Shown piece after piece: positions 48,481 to 57,717 of a stretch of 64,000 bases of DNA. The stretch lies in assembly GCF_000328475.2 (NCBI RefSeq), contig NC_026496.1:124001-188000 (forward strand), in the 5' to 3' direction. The stretch's first letter is position 1. The number at the start of each line of letters is the position of its first letter. The position numbers and the translations under genes were made by a program. A model generated the notes under the pieces. The model was not told the origin of the DNA and ran no database searches. It was given only the letters and a program-made list of their open reading frames with translations. The DNA comes from Mycosarcoma maydis (Eukaryota; Basidiomycota; Ustilaginomycetes; Ustilaginales).

Positions 48481-49154
48481 GAGGCGGCAACTTCAATCTG
48501 TTCCCGCCAAGAGCAGCGGTCAAGAGCAGCAGTCAAGGCAAGCGGAGGAGACGTCAAGCGCGACAAGCAAAGCAGAGAATGCATCATGGTCATCAAGGAC
48601 CAGCAGCGCGTGCAGGTAGCTCGAGCTCGCGCGACAGGGAGCGGCGCAGGCTTCTTGATGGTGGGCTGAGCCTATCGCCCTGCGTCGTTGGGTGGTATCT
48701 CCCACAGTGAATGCAGACATTTTGGTGCAAGTATCCTGAGCAAGGTCGTCTGAAGTGGTGGCAAGGGTAGTAAGAAGCTTTTGTGCCGCGGTTGCTGTCA
48801 TCACCTAGCGACAGGCTCGGACACTGGCGGTCACCAGGGTTCGGGTTGCCATTGGTCGTTAAAGTTCAGACGTGGCAAAGCTCGTGCGAAATTTCCTTTG
48901 ATTACACTAGGCTGATGAGCGCTTTGAAGGCAGTCGCAATGACCATGTACATCATCATCGAAGATCGAGCAGCTTAATGCCCCTTGAAAGGAGGATAGTG
49001 GGTAGAAGACAAGAAAGTGACCTCATCAAGTCGACAATGGTTTAGGGGCGCTCAGGAGACGACAAGAAAAAGAAATCGAGAAAAGCTGTGGAGCGTATGG
49101 ACGGAACTGCCTCTGTCCGGCTCTCAGGCTTTGAGGCTTGTGGTTCAGGTATCA

Positions 49155-49160
49155 TATAAA
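49155..49160 (+). promoter_or_regulatory. TATA box of effector gene 15
   Basis: TATAAA lies 76 bp before the ATG at 49231. Confidence 0.5.
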
Positions 49161-49230
49161 GTTGGGCATTGTGTCCGGTCACGATGAATCAGTCACGAGC
49201 CCAGGACTGGCACTCGGTGACTGCACAAGG

Positions 49231-49818
49231 ATGTTGGTCTTTCCTCTTGTTCAAAACGCATTGGTTCTCTTTGCACTTGTCTTAGGCTGCTCTGCACCGC
49301 GGACCAGTAAAAGTAGATCCACTCGCTTTAGAGGCGCCAAGGCGACAATTCGTAAAGGTCAGATAACGGATCAAGTCCAGACATTCATCACACGCCTGTC
49401 GGAACAGGAACTTTTCGCGTTAAATCAGGTCAAATACTGGATTGACACTCAAGCCCATCCTGAATATCAGCGTCGCTTGCTCAATAATCTGTTTCAAGGA
49501 GGCACGAATCGAAGTCCGACATTGCTCTCGCTTGGAACCAATGATGCGGGGGACCATATGGCGGTCTCGATCCTCAAGCCAGACATCGAGACGGCAGCCT
49601 TGCTGGCAGGCCCAGAACGGAGAAGACCCAGAGGTTGGTCAACCCGTAAAGGCTTGATGCTGATGCACCTTACTTCAAATGAGCCCCCAAGTGTGGTGGG
49701 CTGGATCTTCATGAAAAATCACAGATCTGCAAATGCATTGACAACCTCGTCTGAAATGGTTTCGCTGGACAATTTCGAATGGCTGCATGGACTTTCAGGC
49801 ATCGTCCGAGAAGTGTAG
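49231..49818 (+). CDS. Secreted effector candidate 15 (array family, GTNDAGDHM pair)
   Basis: The ATG at 49231 gives 195 aa with a signal peptide (cleavage near CSA at 22). The frame upstream starts with TTG and is not used. A basic stretch of Lys/Arg/Ser follows directly. Family blocks: helix ITDQVQTFITRLSEQ, QVKYWIDTQ, LLNNLFQGGTNRSPTLLSLGT, a strand HMAVSILKP, LMLMHLTSN, VVGWIFMKNH and the end DNFEWLHGLSG. It aligns without gaps to the next gene, with about 140 of 195 residues identical. No cysteine in the mature part. Confidence 0.87.
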   Translation: MLVFPLVQNALVLFALVLGCSAPRTSKSRSTRFRGAKATIRKGQITDQVQTFITRLSEQELFALNQVKYWIDTQAHPEYQRRLLNNLFQGGTNRSPTLLSLGTNDAGDHMAVSILKPDIETAALLAGPERRRPRGWSTRKGLMLMHLTSNEPPSVVGWIFMKNHRSANALTTSSEMVSLDNFEWLHGLSGIVREV

Positions 49819-50556
49819 AATCGAGCGGCCAGTCGGTAAAGCTCTGCAAAGCTTTCGTGCTGCGTTCGGATGGCCACTATGGTGATACAAAACGTCTGAA
49901 GGCGGTACTGAAAGCGCAGCCCGCTTTGACCCCTTCATATGTGACAGAAGTCAAACTCATTATGTACGTTCCTTCTTTCCATTCTTTTCTTCTGGTTATC
50001 AACTAAGTTAAGTTAACTTATATGGACTTTCCTGATACACAAGCGTGGATATTCAAGCATCTGTATGATAGAAGCTTGATTCATCCACTTTATACCAGAA
50101 TGTCTCAGTCGGTGACATAACTTTGCTGCTCAAATTTCCTGAACTGTAGTTGCTACCGGAAGTTTTCGTCTGCACATCTCTCAAGAACGCCCTTCAAAAT
50201 TCTCACAGGCAAGCGACAATTGACAGAGCCCTGTAGCGACGTCCGATTCTAGTCGTCACTTGGCTACGGAATGGCTGATCAGAGTCATCAGAGCGAGCGT
50301 CAGCTTGTTGGGCCTATGACAACTAAGGCCAGTCGTACAGCTTGACTACCTTCGAGCCAAAACAAGGTGGGTTGTAGCAAAAAGTGACCTCATAGAGCAG
50401 GCAGAAAAGGACTCAAATATGAAAGGGAGACGTATGTGCTTACGTTGGCTATGGGTATGTGACCTCAAGAGCTACTCAAAAAGCTGCCCTCTAGGTCATG
50501 AACCAACGCTCTTGACCTGTAACTACAATTCAGCCCAACACAACAGCACCGCAAGA
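49819..50556. other. Spacer between the two duplicate genes
   Basis: No gene is seen. The part before 50556 shares short phrases with the region before gene 15 (AAAGTGACCTCAT), which suggests that promoter DNA was duplicated too. Confidence 0.45.
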
Positions 50557-51144
50557 ATGTTGGTTTCTCCTCTTTTCAGACTTACCTTGCTTCTGATAGC
50601 TCTTGTGTTGGAATGCTCGGCACCAAAGGCAGACAAATCTAAATCAGCTCGTTCTCGAGGCACCAAGTCGACGATAGGTAAAGGTCTGGTAACGGATCAA
50701 GTAGCGTCCTTCCTCGCGCGTCTATCAGGCCAAAAACTCCTTTCTCCAAATCAGGTTAAGTACTGGATGGATACTCAGGCCCTTCCGAATCATCAAGGTC
50801 GATTGCTCAATAACTTGTTCCAAAGCGGCACCAATCGAAGTCCGAGATTGCTCTCACTTGGAACCAACGACGCGGGGGATCATATGGCAGTCTCCATCCT
50901 CAAGCCAGACATCGAAACGGCAGCCATGTTAGCAGGTTCAGAGTACGCGAGACCAAAAGGCTGGAACACTCGTAATGGTGTGGTCCTAATGCTCCTCAGA
51001 TCGAACGAGCGGCCGAATGTGATCGGGTGGCTCTTAATGAAAAATCACAACTCTGCGATGGGCTTGAAAACCTCGTCTGAAATGGTTTCGCTGGACAACT
51101 TCGAATGGCTTCATGGATTGTCGGGCATCGTCCGTGAGGTGTAG
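50557..51144 (+). CDS. Secreted effector candidate 16 (duplicate of candidate 15)
   Basis: The ATG at 50557 gives 195 aa, the same length as gene 15, without gaps in the alignment. A longer frame begins at an ATG at 50419, but it would place 46 unrelated residues before the signal peptide. Identical blocks: NQVKYW, RLLNNLFQ, LLSLGTNDAGDHMAVSILKP, and the last 24 residues including LDNFEWLHGLSG. Differences gather in the signal peptide, in the basic linker and around the second strand (GVVLMLLRSNERPNVIGWLL). This is the youngest obvious duplication in the array. No cysteine in the mature part. Confidence 0.87.
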   Translation: MLVSPLFRLTLLLIALVLECSAPKADKSKSARSRGTKSTIGKGLVTDQVASFLARLSGQKLLSPNQVKYWMDTQALPNHQGRLLNNLFQSGTNRSPRLLSLGTNDAGDHMAVSILKPDIETAAMLAGSEYARPKGWNTRNGVVLMLLRSNERPNVIGWLLMKNHNSAMGLKTSSEMVSLDNFEWLHGLSGIVREV

Positions 51145-51999
51145 ATTCTTTGACGTGCTTCATTCAATTGTATTGTGAGCCCGTGCTGCCATAACCAGCT
51201 CTCTGTCTTACCGCAGCTCATCTGAAGGGGCGAGACCGTGTTGCAACTCGTTTCACCCAACTTCTTGTACAGATTACTCATTCAAAATTATGTATGCCCT
51301 TTACATGTTTCCTGTTTATCTCTTGCTTCCGACCTTACTCTTCCAGATCTTCCGGACCCTTGCGACACGATATATGCGTCTTCGGTTTTGGCGCTCGAAT
51401 CAACTGCTCGGTGATTAGTTTGCTCCAGCTTCTACCAGTCACGATTGTTTGTGCTCGAAGATGCTCTTTTCTTCCAGTCAAGAGTAGTTGCAGGAAAGTC
51501 GCGGCCCTGCATCATTAGCAACCTCTCGCCCGATCTTTCAACCATTCATGATTTATGCTAGCCATTCCGCAGGTGCGGCACCCGACATGGCTGGGCACTT
51601 TTAGGCCACATACTCGTGACTGTAGCTGCAATCTTCTTCATATTTCAAATAGAAAGACTCCGGCCCGGAACTTTTCTTTTGGGCTGTTGTAAGCAACCCT
51701 CAACCTTTGAAGCACGTCGTGCTCATATGTTTGAGCCAGGGCTGGGGGCTTTATCATACTCGCACGCACACTGAAAAAACCTCATCGCTATGTATGGTCG
51801 TTGTCGGTGGTTCATCATTCCGTGGGAACTTGGAGAGATTTCGTCTACACAGGTCTCAAAAACGGTTGTTCAATATTTCCGTGAGCAAGCAGAGAGAGAC
51901 AGACTACCTTTCGTGTCCCATCAGCTCATTTACACTATACAAGCCTCTACTTTCGAGCATCAAGGTTGTTTATATAAGAGTCTTAACGCGGACAGCAAA
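51145..51999. other. Intergenic within effector array
   Basis: No gene is seen up to the promoter of gene 17. The frame open from 51790 lies mostly upstream of the TATA box and looks non-coding. Confidence 0.45.
51971..51978 (+). promoter_or_regulatory. TATA box of effector gene 17
   Basis: TATATAAG lies 29 bp before an ATG at 52000 and 68 bp before the ATG at 52039. The spacing favours the second ATG as start of translation. Confidence 0.5.
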
Positions 52000-52038
52000 A
52001 TGTCGTCTCTCCCAGCTACAGAGAGTCTTGCACCAACG

Positions 52039-52701
52039 ATGCAGCTCTGCGTCTCCAACAAGCTCAGAGTCAGTCTCATCTGGGCATGTTGCCTGGCTCT
52101 GATGGGCTTAGGTGCGCCAGTTTCTGTAGAATTCTCGTCATCACTAGCCGTGTTCGTCGACAGGCTCGAAGATGCTTCTGTACCAGTTCTACCGAGACAA
52201 TATCATTCGACCTGGGACTTTTCCTCGAACAAGGTGCACCATTGGCTCACCAGTTTTCTGTTTAAAGACGGCAAAAACTTCAACCCTAAGCTCTTCTACT
52301 TGGGTAGAGACCCATTGAAATTAGATACCCATCTCGCTGTCGCACACTGGTATCCCAACACTTTCCTTCTAAATCGGGTCCGTCCGATAGGTGCTCAGAC
52401 CGTCAACCTTGAATACCGACACGGTCTCCTCGCAATGAAGCTGGCCTCGCATGAAGAGCCAGAGTTCGTTGGAATATTGTGGATCAAAGATAAGAGGAAC
52501 GCAAAAAAAGCTCGAGCAGCTGATCGAGCAAAGCGATCTGGAAAGCATAGAGAGGAGCGTCGAGAATCTCAAGGACGTTCAAAGAGTGATCCACCATGGG
52601 ATTATTTGATCGAGGTGCGCTGCAGCCTCGATCCACTCTCGATTACGAGTCTGTCCACGATTCTCGTCTACATACACAGAATCACGTGCTTGTTACGATA
52701 G
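52039..52701 (+). CDS. Secreted effector candidate 17 (array family, basic C-terminal region)
   Basis: From the ATG at 52039 the product has 220 aa. The signal peptide ends near LGA (26). Family blocks: HHWLTSFLFKDGKNFNPKLF with YLGRD, a strand HLAVAHWYP, LLAMKLASH and FVGILWIKDK. It resembles genes 15 and 16 in these blocks. After the last strand comes a very basic stretch (KKARAADRAKRSGKHREERR), like a nuclear localisation signal. The final 30 residues are hydrophobic and contain the only two mature-part cysteines; they look unlike the family and may reflect a 3' intron or a lost stop. An ATG at 52000 is an alternative start. Confidence 0.75.
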   Translation: MQLCVSNKLRVSLIWACCLALMGLGAPVSVEFSSSLAVFVDRLEDASVPVLPRQYHSTWDFSSNKVHHWLTSFLFKDGKNFNPKLFYLGRDPLKLDTHLAVAHWYPNTFLLNRVRPIGAQTVNLEYRHGLLAMKLASHEEPEFVGILWIKDKRNAKKARAADRAKRSGKHREERRESQGRSKSDPPWDYLIEVRCSLDPLSITSLSTILVYIHRITCLLR

Positions 52702-53054
52702 TCATCTCTCTTTTTTCTCTTGTGGAAGAGCATAGTTGGTCATATCCACCATGTATTAGCACAAAAACTAAAGCCATAACTTCACAACCTAGTGTTCGAC
52801 TCATCGGATTGTGCGCTTATGAAATCAGTTCTCAACTCTTGACTTCATTTCGAAGTCGACAGAAGACGAGTGAGAAGGACCTTTCGTCTGAGGACCAAGC
52901 TTCCATTCTACTATGCTCTCCGCCCTCATTCAGCTATTTGGGATAGGCTGGTCAACGATAAAAGTCAACCGTCTTGAGGAGAAGTATCCGCGCCTTTCGG
53001 AAGCACATCCTTAATGTATTTCTTGTAATCCTTGGCAAGAGGCCTTCAACGTAG
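52702..53054. other. Intergenic within effector array
   Basis: Short spacer with no gene or repeat recognised. Confidence 0.4.
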
Positions 53055-53603
53055 ATGACCTCGCTCCATATACTGCTCTTCATCATCCTGCACAGGCTTC
53101 TCATTCCTTTAGTTAGGTCTGCGAGCACAAATCTCGACCCTTACCCAGGCGCTCCGGCCGCGAACATACATTTCCACGTAATCCAGCAAAGCAAAGCTGA
53201 AAGTGCGGCTTCCATAGCGGAAAGAATCTTGTCGCTACCTCCAGGCTATCTGCGTCCCGTGTACGGCTATGAAGAGATTCAGCGACAAGCTCTGTTACAT
53301 CACATCCAAGTACCCGATTCTCGCTTTGCGGTTTTTGGCAGAAACAGCGGGGAGGGATGGTTCGTCGCCAGCCCATGGGTCATTCGACGATCGGAACAAG
53401 AGCCCTGGACACGATGTCTTGCCTTCCTCGCAGTCATGAGGTCAGGCGAAGCGATTCCTCTTGGATACGCTACTGTGAGGGAAGGTGTGCCCCCTGGACA
53501 TACCGAGGACCTATGGACAACGGTTCGTAGAGCTGCACTGACGACGCAACAAGACATGCTGACCACATTCGGACTCAGAACACTCGTCACGCCTGCAGTC
53601 TGA
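53055..53603 (+). CDS. Secreted effector candidate 18 (array family, PW subgroup)
   Basis: The product has 182 aa with an Ile/Leu-rich signal peptide (cleavage near RSA at 23). It opens a subgroup that goes on to the end of the window. Subgroup marks: LRPVYGYEEIQRQA, then DSRFAVFGRN, the SPW tripeptide in WFVASPWVI, LAFLAVMRSG, IPLGYATVREG, and a C-terminal helix TVRRAALTTQQDML. One cysteine is present in the mature chain (TRCLAF). No known domain is recognised. Confidence 0.84.
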   Translation: MTSLHILLFIILHRLLIPLVRSASTNLDPYPGAPAANIHFHVIQQSKAESAASIAERILSLPPGYLRPVYGYEEIQRQALLHHIQVPDSRFAVFGRNSGEGWFVASPWVIRRSEQEPWTRCLAFLAVMRSGEAIPLGYATVREGVPPGHTEDLWTTVRRAALTTQQDMLTTFGLRTLVTPAV

Positions 53604-54661
53604 AAGAGAGACACCAAGAAGTGCCGCAAGTCCAGCAACCTTGTCGATATCAGATTCGCAGTAACTTACAAGAAGAAAATCATAACTAACTTATCAGCAT
53701 TTTGGTTTCGCGTAACAGATCCAGAGTCCATCCAAGGGGTTGAGATGATGTGATCAGAAAGCCTCGGCCGGTCGACACGACATTCGTGATTCGTCATATG
53801 CTACGGCGAGGTCAACATCTCTCGATATCAAAGAAATACAAGGCGGCTTGGTCGACTCGGCTATGTGTGCAGACCTGTCTACATTTGGATCAGTCCGCAT
53901 AGCCTGTTAGCAGTTTTGTCCCTATACTCTGCTTCTTCCCGTCTCCTGCCTCGAGATAACCTAGTTACATACTACGATTCAGAAAATGCTGTACAACATG
54001 GTCAAGTTTGTGGCGGCTTTTGTGTCTGGACTGTGCTTACAAGCTAATTCTCCCCGCTTCTCTATCCGCCGGTGGATCTCGGAGATCTTTGCATGCTCTT
54101 GCACACTCACGACGTTCTTTTTGCCCGTTTGTTCCTTTGCTTCTTCTTTCTCCTTTCTGCGTTCCCCCTTCTTCATTGGCTCACTTCATTCTGGCTCTCA
54201 CTCTTGTCAAAGATGCAAACCAGCGATTGTCGCTTAGCCGGGACTTCTATGATGTCCTATGTATGTGCAACTCTTTAGCTGTCCCTCGCTGTTTGTATCT
54301 GGACATACTCACGACTGTATAAAACATCCTTCTGAGGCACGAGTCACGAGTGTTGGTGCAATCGTGAATATTTTGTGATTCGTGATACAAGATATACCAG
54401 AGTCACGAGTAGTGAGACAAGCTGTTTATGGTCGCGTAGCACGTGACGCCGAGTCTCGCTTAGTCGGCTTGCGACATAAGCGCGGCTGGTTAAACCCCAC
54501 TATTTACAAGTAAGTATCGTGAATAGGCACGAGGCTCGCTCGGAACGGCTCTCTAGTTAGGGTCTTACTCTTACTCATCCTCTTCCTCTTATGCTTTCCA
54601 CCAAGCGACCAAGCTTGGTCGGTTTTTCTTGGTTTACCTGGTGTTCTTGTTCCCTTCGACG
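53604..54661. other. Intergenic before DIRS-type element
   Basis: It holds scattered CGTGATTCG words (53783-53796, 54361-54388) and two short open frames around 53986-54322 with no support. The part from about 54420 may already belong to the mobile element, whose left end I could not define. Confidence 0.4.
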
Positions 54662-55693
54662 ATGGACACCAGCAAGTCTTGCAAGATATGTGAGCGGTCT
54701 CTACCGCTGACCTCCTTTCAGCACTCCCGCTGTCCTCAGAAAGTTACCGATAACTGCCTCGACTGCCGACAGCGCCGCCGCTGCGGACCGACCTCGCCCA
54801 CGCCGGTCGAACAGCCAGTGGCACCGTCATTGGATTTTGTCACCTCGGCCGCTCTCGACAGCCGTCTTACGGCCCTTTTCGAGCAAGTCCAGAGCCTCCT
54901 CCAAGAACGTCTTTCGTCCCCGCAGGTTTCCACGTTGCAAACCGCCGCTTCTACCGTCCTCACGCCGGTCGTCGCTCCTCCACAGCCTGTTGCTGCTGAC
55001 TTAGTATTGCCGGCACCCCTCCCCGCTTGTTCAGATGCGTATCAGCACCCTTTTTCTTGGCTCGCGAGCGATCTCGTGGCCAAGGTCCACAACGACACTC
55101 TCTCGATTTACGAGTTGCCTCGTCTCGGCGACCCATCCTGGCCTACCGCCCTCCCCGACGAGATGCCTTCGTTACTTGTTGCTGGGGTCTCTGCTATTCC
55201 TCAGCAGACACCAGTGTCCGCCAGCAACCAGGAATTCTTGAAAGATGTTCCCAGTGTGGCCACCTTTGGCCGTCTCTGGTTTATTTACTCTTCTCTTCGC
55301 GCTTCTTCTTCTCCAGATCGCAACCTCATTTCTGGTCTTGGTGCCTTTTATCTGCACATCTCAGAACTCGCCGAAGCATTCCCCTGGCCAAAAGTCGTGG
55401 ATTACCTAATTGCAGCCTGCAGTGAACGTCTCGGCAAATTACCTTCGCAAAAATGGTCGCATCTCGACTACGCCCTCCGTACCCGTCACTTTCAAGAGTT
55501 GAGTCGCAATGTCAAATCCTCTCGTTGCGGTGCTGCGAAGCGATCCGCCCCAAATGATGATGACGTCCGACGTCCAGACTTGTATCAAGCCGTCGCCACC
55601 ACTCATCAAACACCTCTGGACCGACGCTTGTATGAAGGGTTATGGCGCTCGTTGGGGACCCATGGACAGGCCCATTGGAGTTTTTGCCGCTGA
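54662..55693 (+). pseudogene. Gag-like ORF of the DIRS-type element
   Basis: The frame starts MDTSKSCKICERSLPLTSF and has CxxC pairs (CKIC, CLDCRQRRR) that look like a zinc-binding site. A Pro/Ser/Ala-rich middle follows, then LISGLGAFYLHISELAEAFP and HLDYALRTRHFQEL, typical of capsid-like helical parts. After about 55530 the frame reads in the wrong register through the start of the RNase H domain, so the last 50 residues are not authentic. This supports a deletion joint near 55530. Confidence 0.6.
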
Positions 55694-56186
55694 AGTGCCT
55701 AGTCGCCATCGCACTAAGGATATTCATTTTCTCGAAGCTCTCGCGGTCCTCGAGGCTCTTCGGTTTTTCAGTCCACGCTGGCAAGGCCCTCGTCTCGTCA
55801 TCATTCATGTTGACAATACCAATGCGGAACGTGGCATACGTTCTGGCAGCTCTCGCGATCCCTTGACCCAGGCTCTCTTGCGCGAGATTTTTGGCTTTTG
55901 TTTTCACCACCAAATCACCCTATGCCCAGTTCGCGTTGCATCCGTCGACAATCAGCTTGCTGATTTCCTTTCTCGTCGTCGTTTCCGAACCATTCTGCAG
56001 CGCTTTCCATGTGCCTACAACCAACTCTTTCCCGACGTCAATTCGGCTAAGCCCCACCCGAAGACTATCTCGGTGCGGCTGAGTGCTCCAGCGTTGTCTC
56101 CGCCTTCATCTAGCGGGGTCTTGCCGAGTCCAGCTTCTACCACACCTAACCCGACCCCAACAGGCTTCGCTTCTTCGGCCATCTGA
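55560..56186 (+). pseudogene. RNase H domain fragment of the DIRS-type element
   Basis: It reads LWTDACMKGYGARWG (first catalytic Asp), HFLEALAVLEALRFF (Glu) and VIIHVDNTNAERGI (second Asp), then VRVASVDNQLADFLSR, a pattern shared by RNase H domains of DIRS/Ngaro elements. No RT motif (such as the YxDD box) precedes it. The frame ends at a TGA at 56184, with another TGA in frame at 56208. Confidence 0.65.
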
Positions 56187-56249
56187 CCCTTGGCTCGGCT
56201 CCCTCGTTGAATTCTTTCCGGCCTCAGAGCTCCACATTCTCGAGAGGAT

Positions 56250-57030
56250 TTGGGTCATGACATCCTCCCGACCGACTCTAGCCTCAATAACGAGCTCGAT
56301 GCGCTCCGTTCCTGGTACATGGATGTTGGCATGACCCTTGTCCGTGTCGGGCTAGGCCCTCTCGAACCTGCCGTCCGAAGAACCAAGCGCACCTATGGCC
56401 TCGAACCAGCCACTCTAAAATTGCCCATCATTCTCTCAGTTCTCCGCGCCATCCTCCAACAGCTGTCACAAACGCTGTCACTCAGCGCCTGGGATCGTCA
56501 GGTTGTGGCAGCCTCATTCAGCGTCTCCTTCGCCTGCTTCCTTCGTTGTGGCGAAGTCATTTGGGATGCCCACTCACCAGCACAGCTCTTCGTCGGTTCT
56601 GTTGTTTGACATGCCGACTACGCCTTTCTCACCCTTCCGTCTTCAAAGATCGATCTGTTCCGGTTCGGCGACCCCTCGTCGTGCTTCGTGTCGGAGGCGT
56701 CCAGTGTCTTTTCAGCGCCCTTCGCCTCCTTTTTCCGGCTCAGCGCCACCCCACGCCCTGTTTATTCGAACTCCGCGACGGCTATCGCCCCATCTCCCGC
56801 GGCTTGTTCCTTCGGCATCTGTGACTCGCTATCGGACGTTTCGGTCTCGATATTTCCGAATATGCAGGTCACTCCTTTCGTTGAGGCGCTGCTACCTGTG
56901 CGGCGTCTCAGGGTATCGACGCAGACACCATCAAACTCCTTGGTCGTTGGACGTCTGAAAGCTTCCGACGCTAATGTGGATCGTTCCGCCTTCGAACGTC
57001 GTACACTCGTAGCTTCAGCCCTATATTCGA
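56250..57030 (+). pseudogene. Tyrosine recombinase of the DIRS-type element, disrupted
   Basis: The order is ELDALRSWYMDVGM, FLRCGEV (first Arg of the catalytic set), a TGA at 56607, DYAFLTLPSSKIDLF, then in another frame CLFELRDGYRPISR, and GHSFR (the H-x-x-R box) directly followed by a TGA at 56882 in place of an expected Arg. LLGRWTSESF follows, and a TAA at 56972 falls about where the nucleophilic Tyr codon would be. Most stops are TGA and could come from CGA by C-to-T change. The enzyme is dead. Confidence 0.65.
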
Positions 57031-57260
57031 CTCATGATGGCCCCCTCGTCTTCCATCCGAGCTTTGGCATGATCCTGTCTTACGACCTTGGCGGAGACCT
57101 CACGGCCCCCTTGCGGCGGCCGCTGCCCGCTGCGCAGGTGCCACCGTTTCTCTTTGGTGGGCACAGAGCCTCCTTCGAGCTCGAGGACCCCCCACGGGTT
57201 TTCTCGTCTGCAATTGAAATTTTTTCACAGAAAAAAGAAGGGAAAAAAAATCCCCCATAG

Positions 57261-57717
57261 TAAAGTGGCTTGTATGTCAAGGCTGGATGAAGACTTGCAG
57301 CTTTAATTCTCACGAAAACTAAGGCAGAAAAAAACATATAAAACTAAACCCCCGAGGCTGATGACCGCAATCACGAAAGTCAATCCTAAGAGAAAGGTAA
57401 ACCAGTGGAAAAGTGCTTTGAAGGCTAGCCCTTGGCTTGCTTTGCTCTAGAATGATAGTACTACATGATGAGATCTGTGCTTGAAGTGGGTGAGTCGAGC
57501 TCCGCTTTGCATGGCGCACTCATCGCTAATTGACTGCGAATATCTGTTTCGTCACGTTCTTTGAAGAGCGGACTCTAAGCTGGTTCTGAGAAGAAGGCAC
57601 CCCAGAACCGTCTGACTGCCAAACTGTATAAACACCTGATTAGTTGAAAGGGGCACAAAGAAGGAGTACTCTCCCTCCTCTTTTCCAAGCTACAGCGACT
57701 CGAGCTGAATTTTCTCC
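57261..57717. other. Intergenic after DIRS-type element
   Basis: An A-rich stretch (57227-57249) lies at the end of the element. The rest is spacer and the promoter of gene 19. No gene is seen. Confidence 0.4.
57627..57632 (+). promoter_or_regulatory. TATA box of effector gene 19
   Basis: TATAAA lies 91 bp before the ATG at 57718. Confidence 0.5.

Larger units (their letters stand above)
47205..49015 (+). mobile_element. Decayed Ty1/copia-type retrotransposon remnant
   Basis: Left part: a stretch of 525 bp bounded by an 18-bp inverted pair (17/18 match), GGGTGTAGATACAAGTGT at 47205-47222 and its complement at 47712-47729, which gives LTR-like TG...CA ends. A Gag-like reading starts at 48022, a protease-like motif lies at about 48285, and short RT-like words appear near 48905-49010 (LKAVAMTMY and, in another frame, LNAPLKG-like). 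Frames are shifted and stops interrupt them, and most of integrase and RT is missing. A second LTR was not found. It lies between effector genes 14 and 15. Confidence 0.55.
54662..57260 (+). mobile_element. Degenerate tyrosine-recombinase retroelement (DIRS/Ngaro type), RT deleted
   Basis: Three parts lie in order on the plus strand: a Gag-like reading frame (54662 to about 55530), an RNase H domain (about 55600-56040) and a tyrosine recombinase (about 56250-56975). That set is typical of DIRS-order elements, but no reverse transcriptase lies between Gag and RNase H, so an internal deletion is likely. TGA stops, a frameshift and a TAA break the recombinase. Split direct repeats or inverted termini were not found. 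It separates effector genes 18 and 19. Confidence 0.7.

Noticed and set aside
50419..50556. Longer N-terminus of the effector at 50557
   Set aside because: It would place 46 residues without similarity to its close relative at 49231 before the signal peptide.
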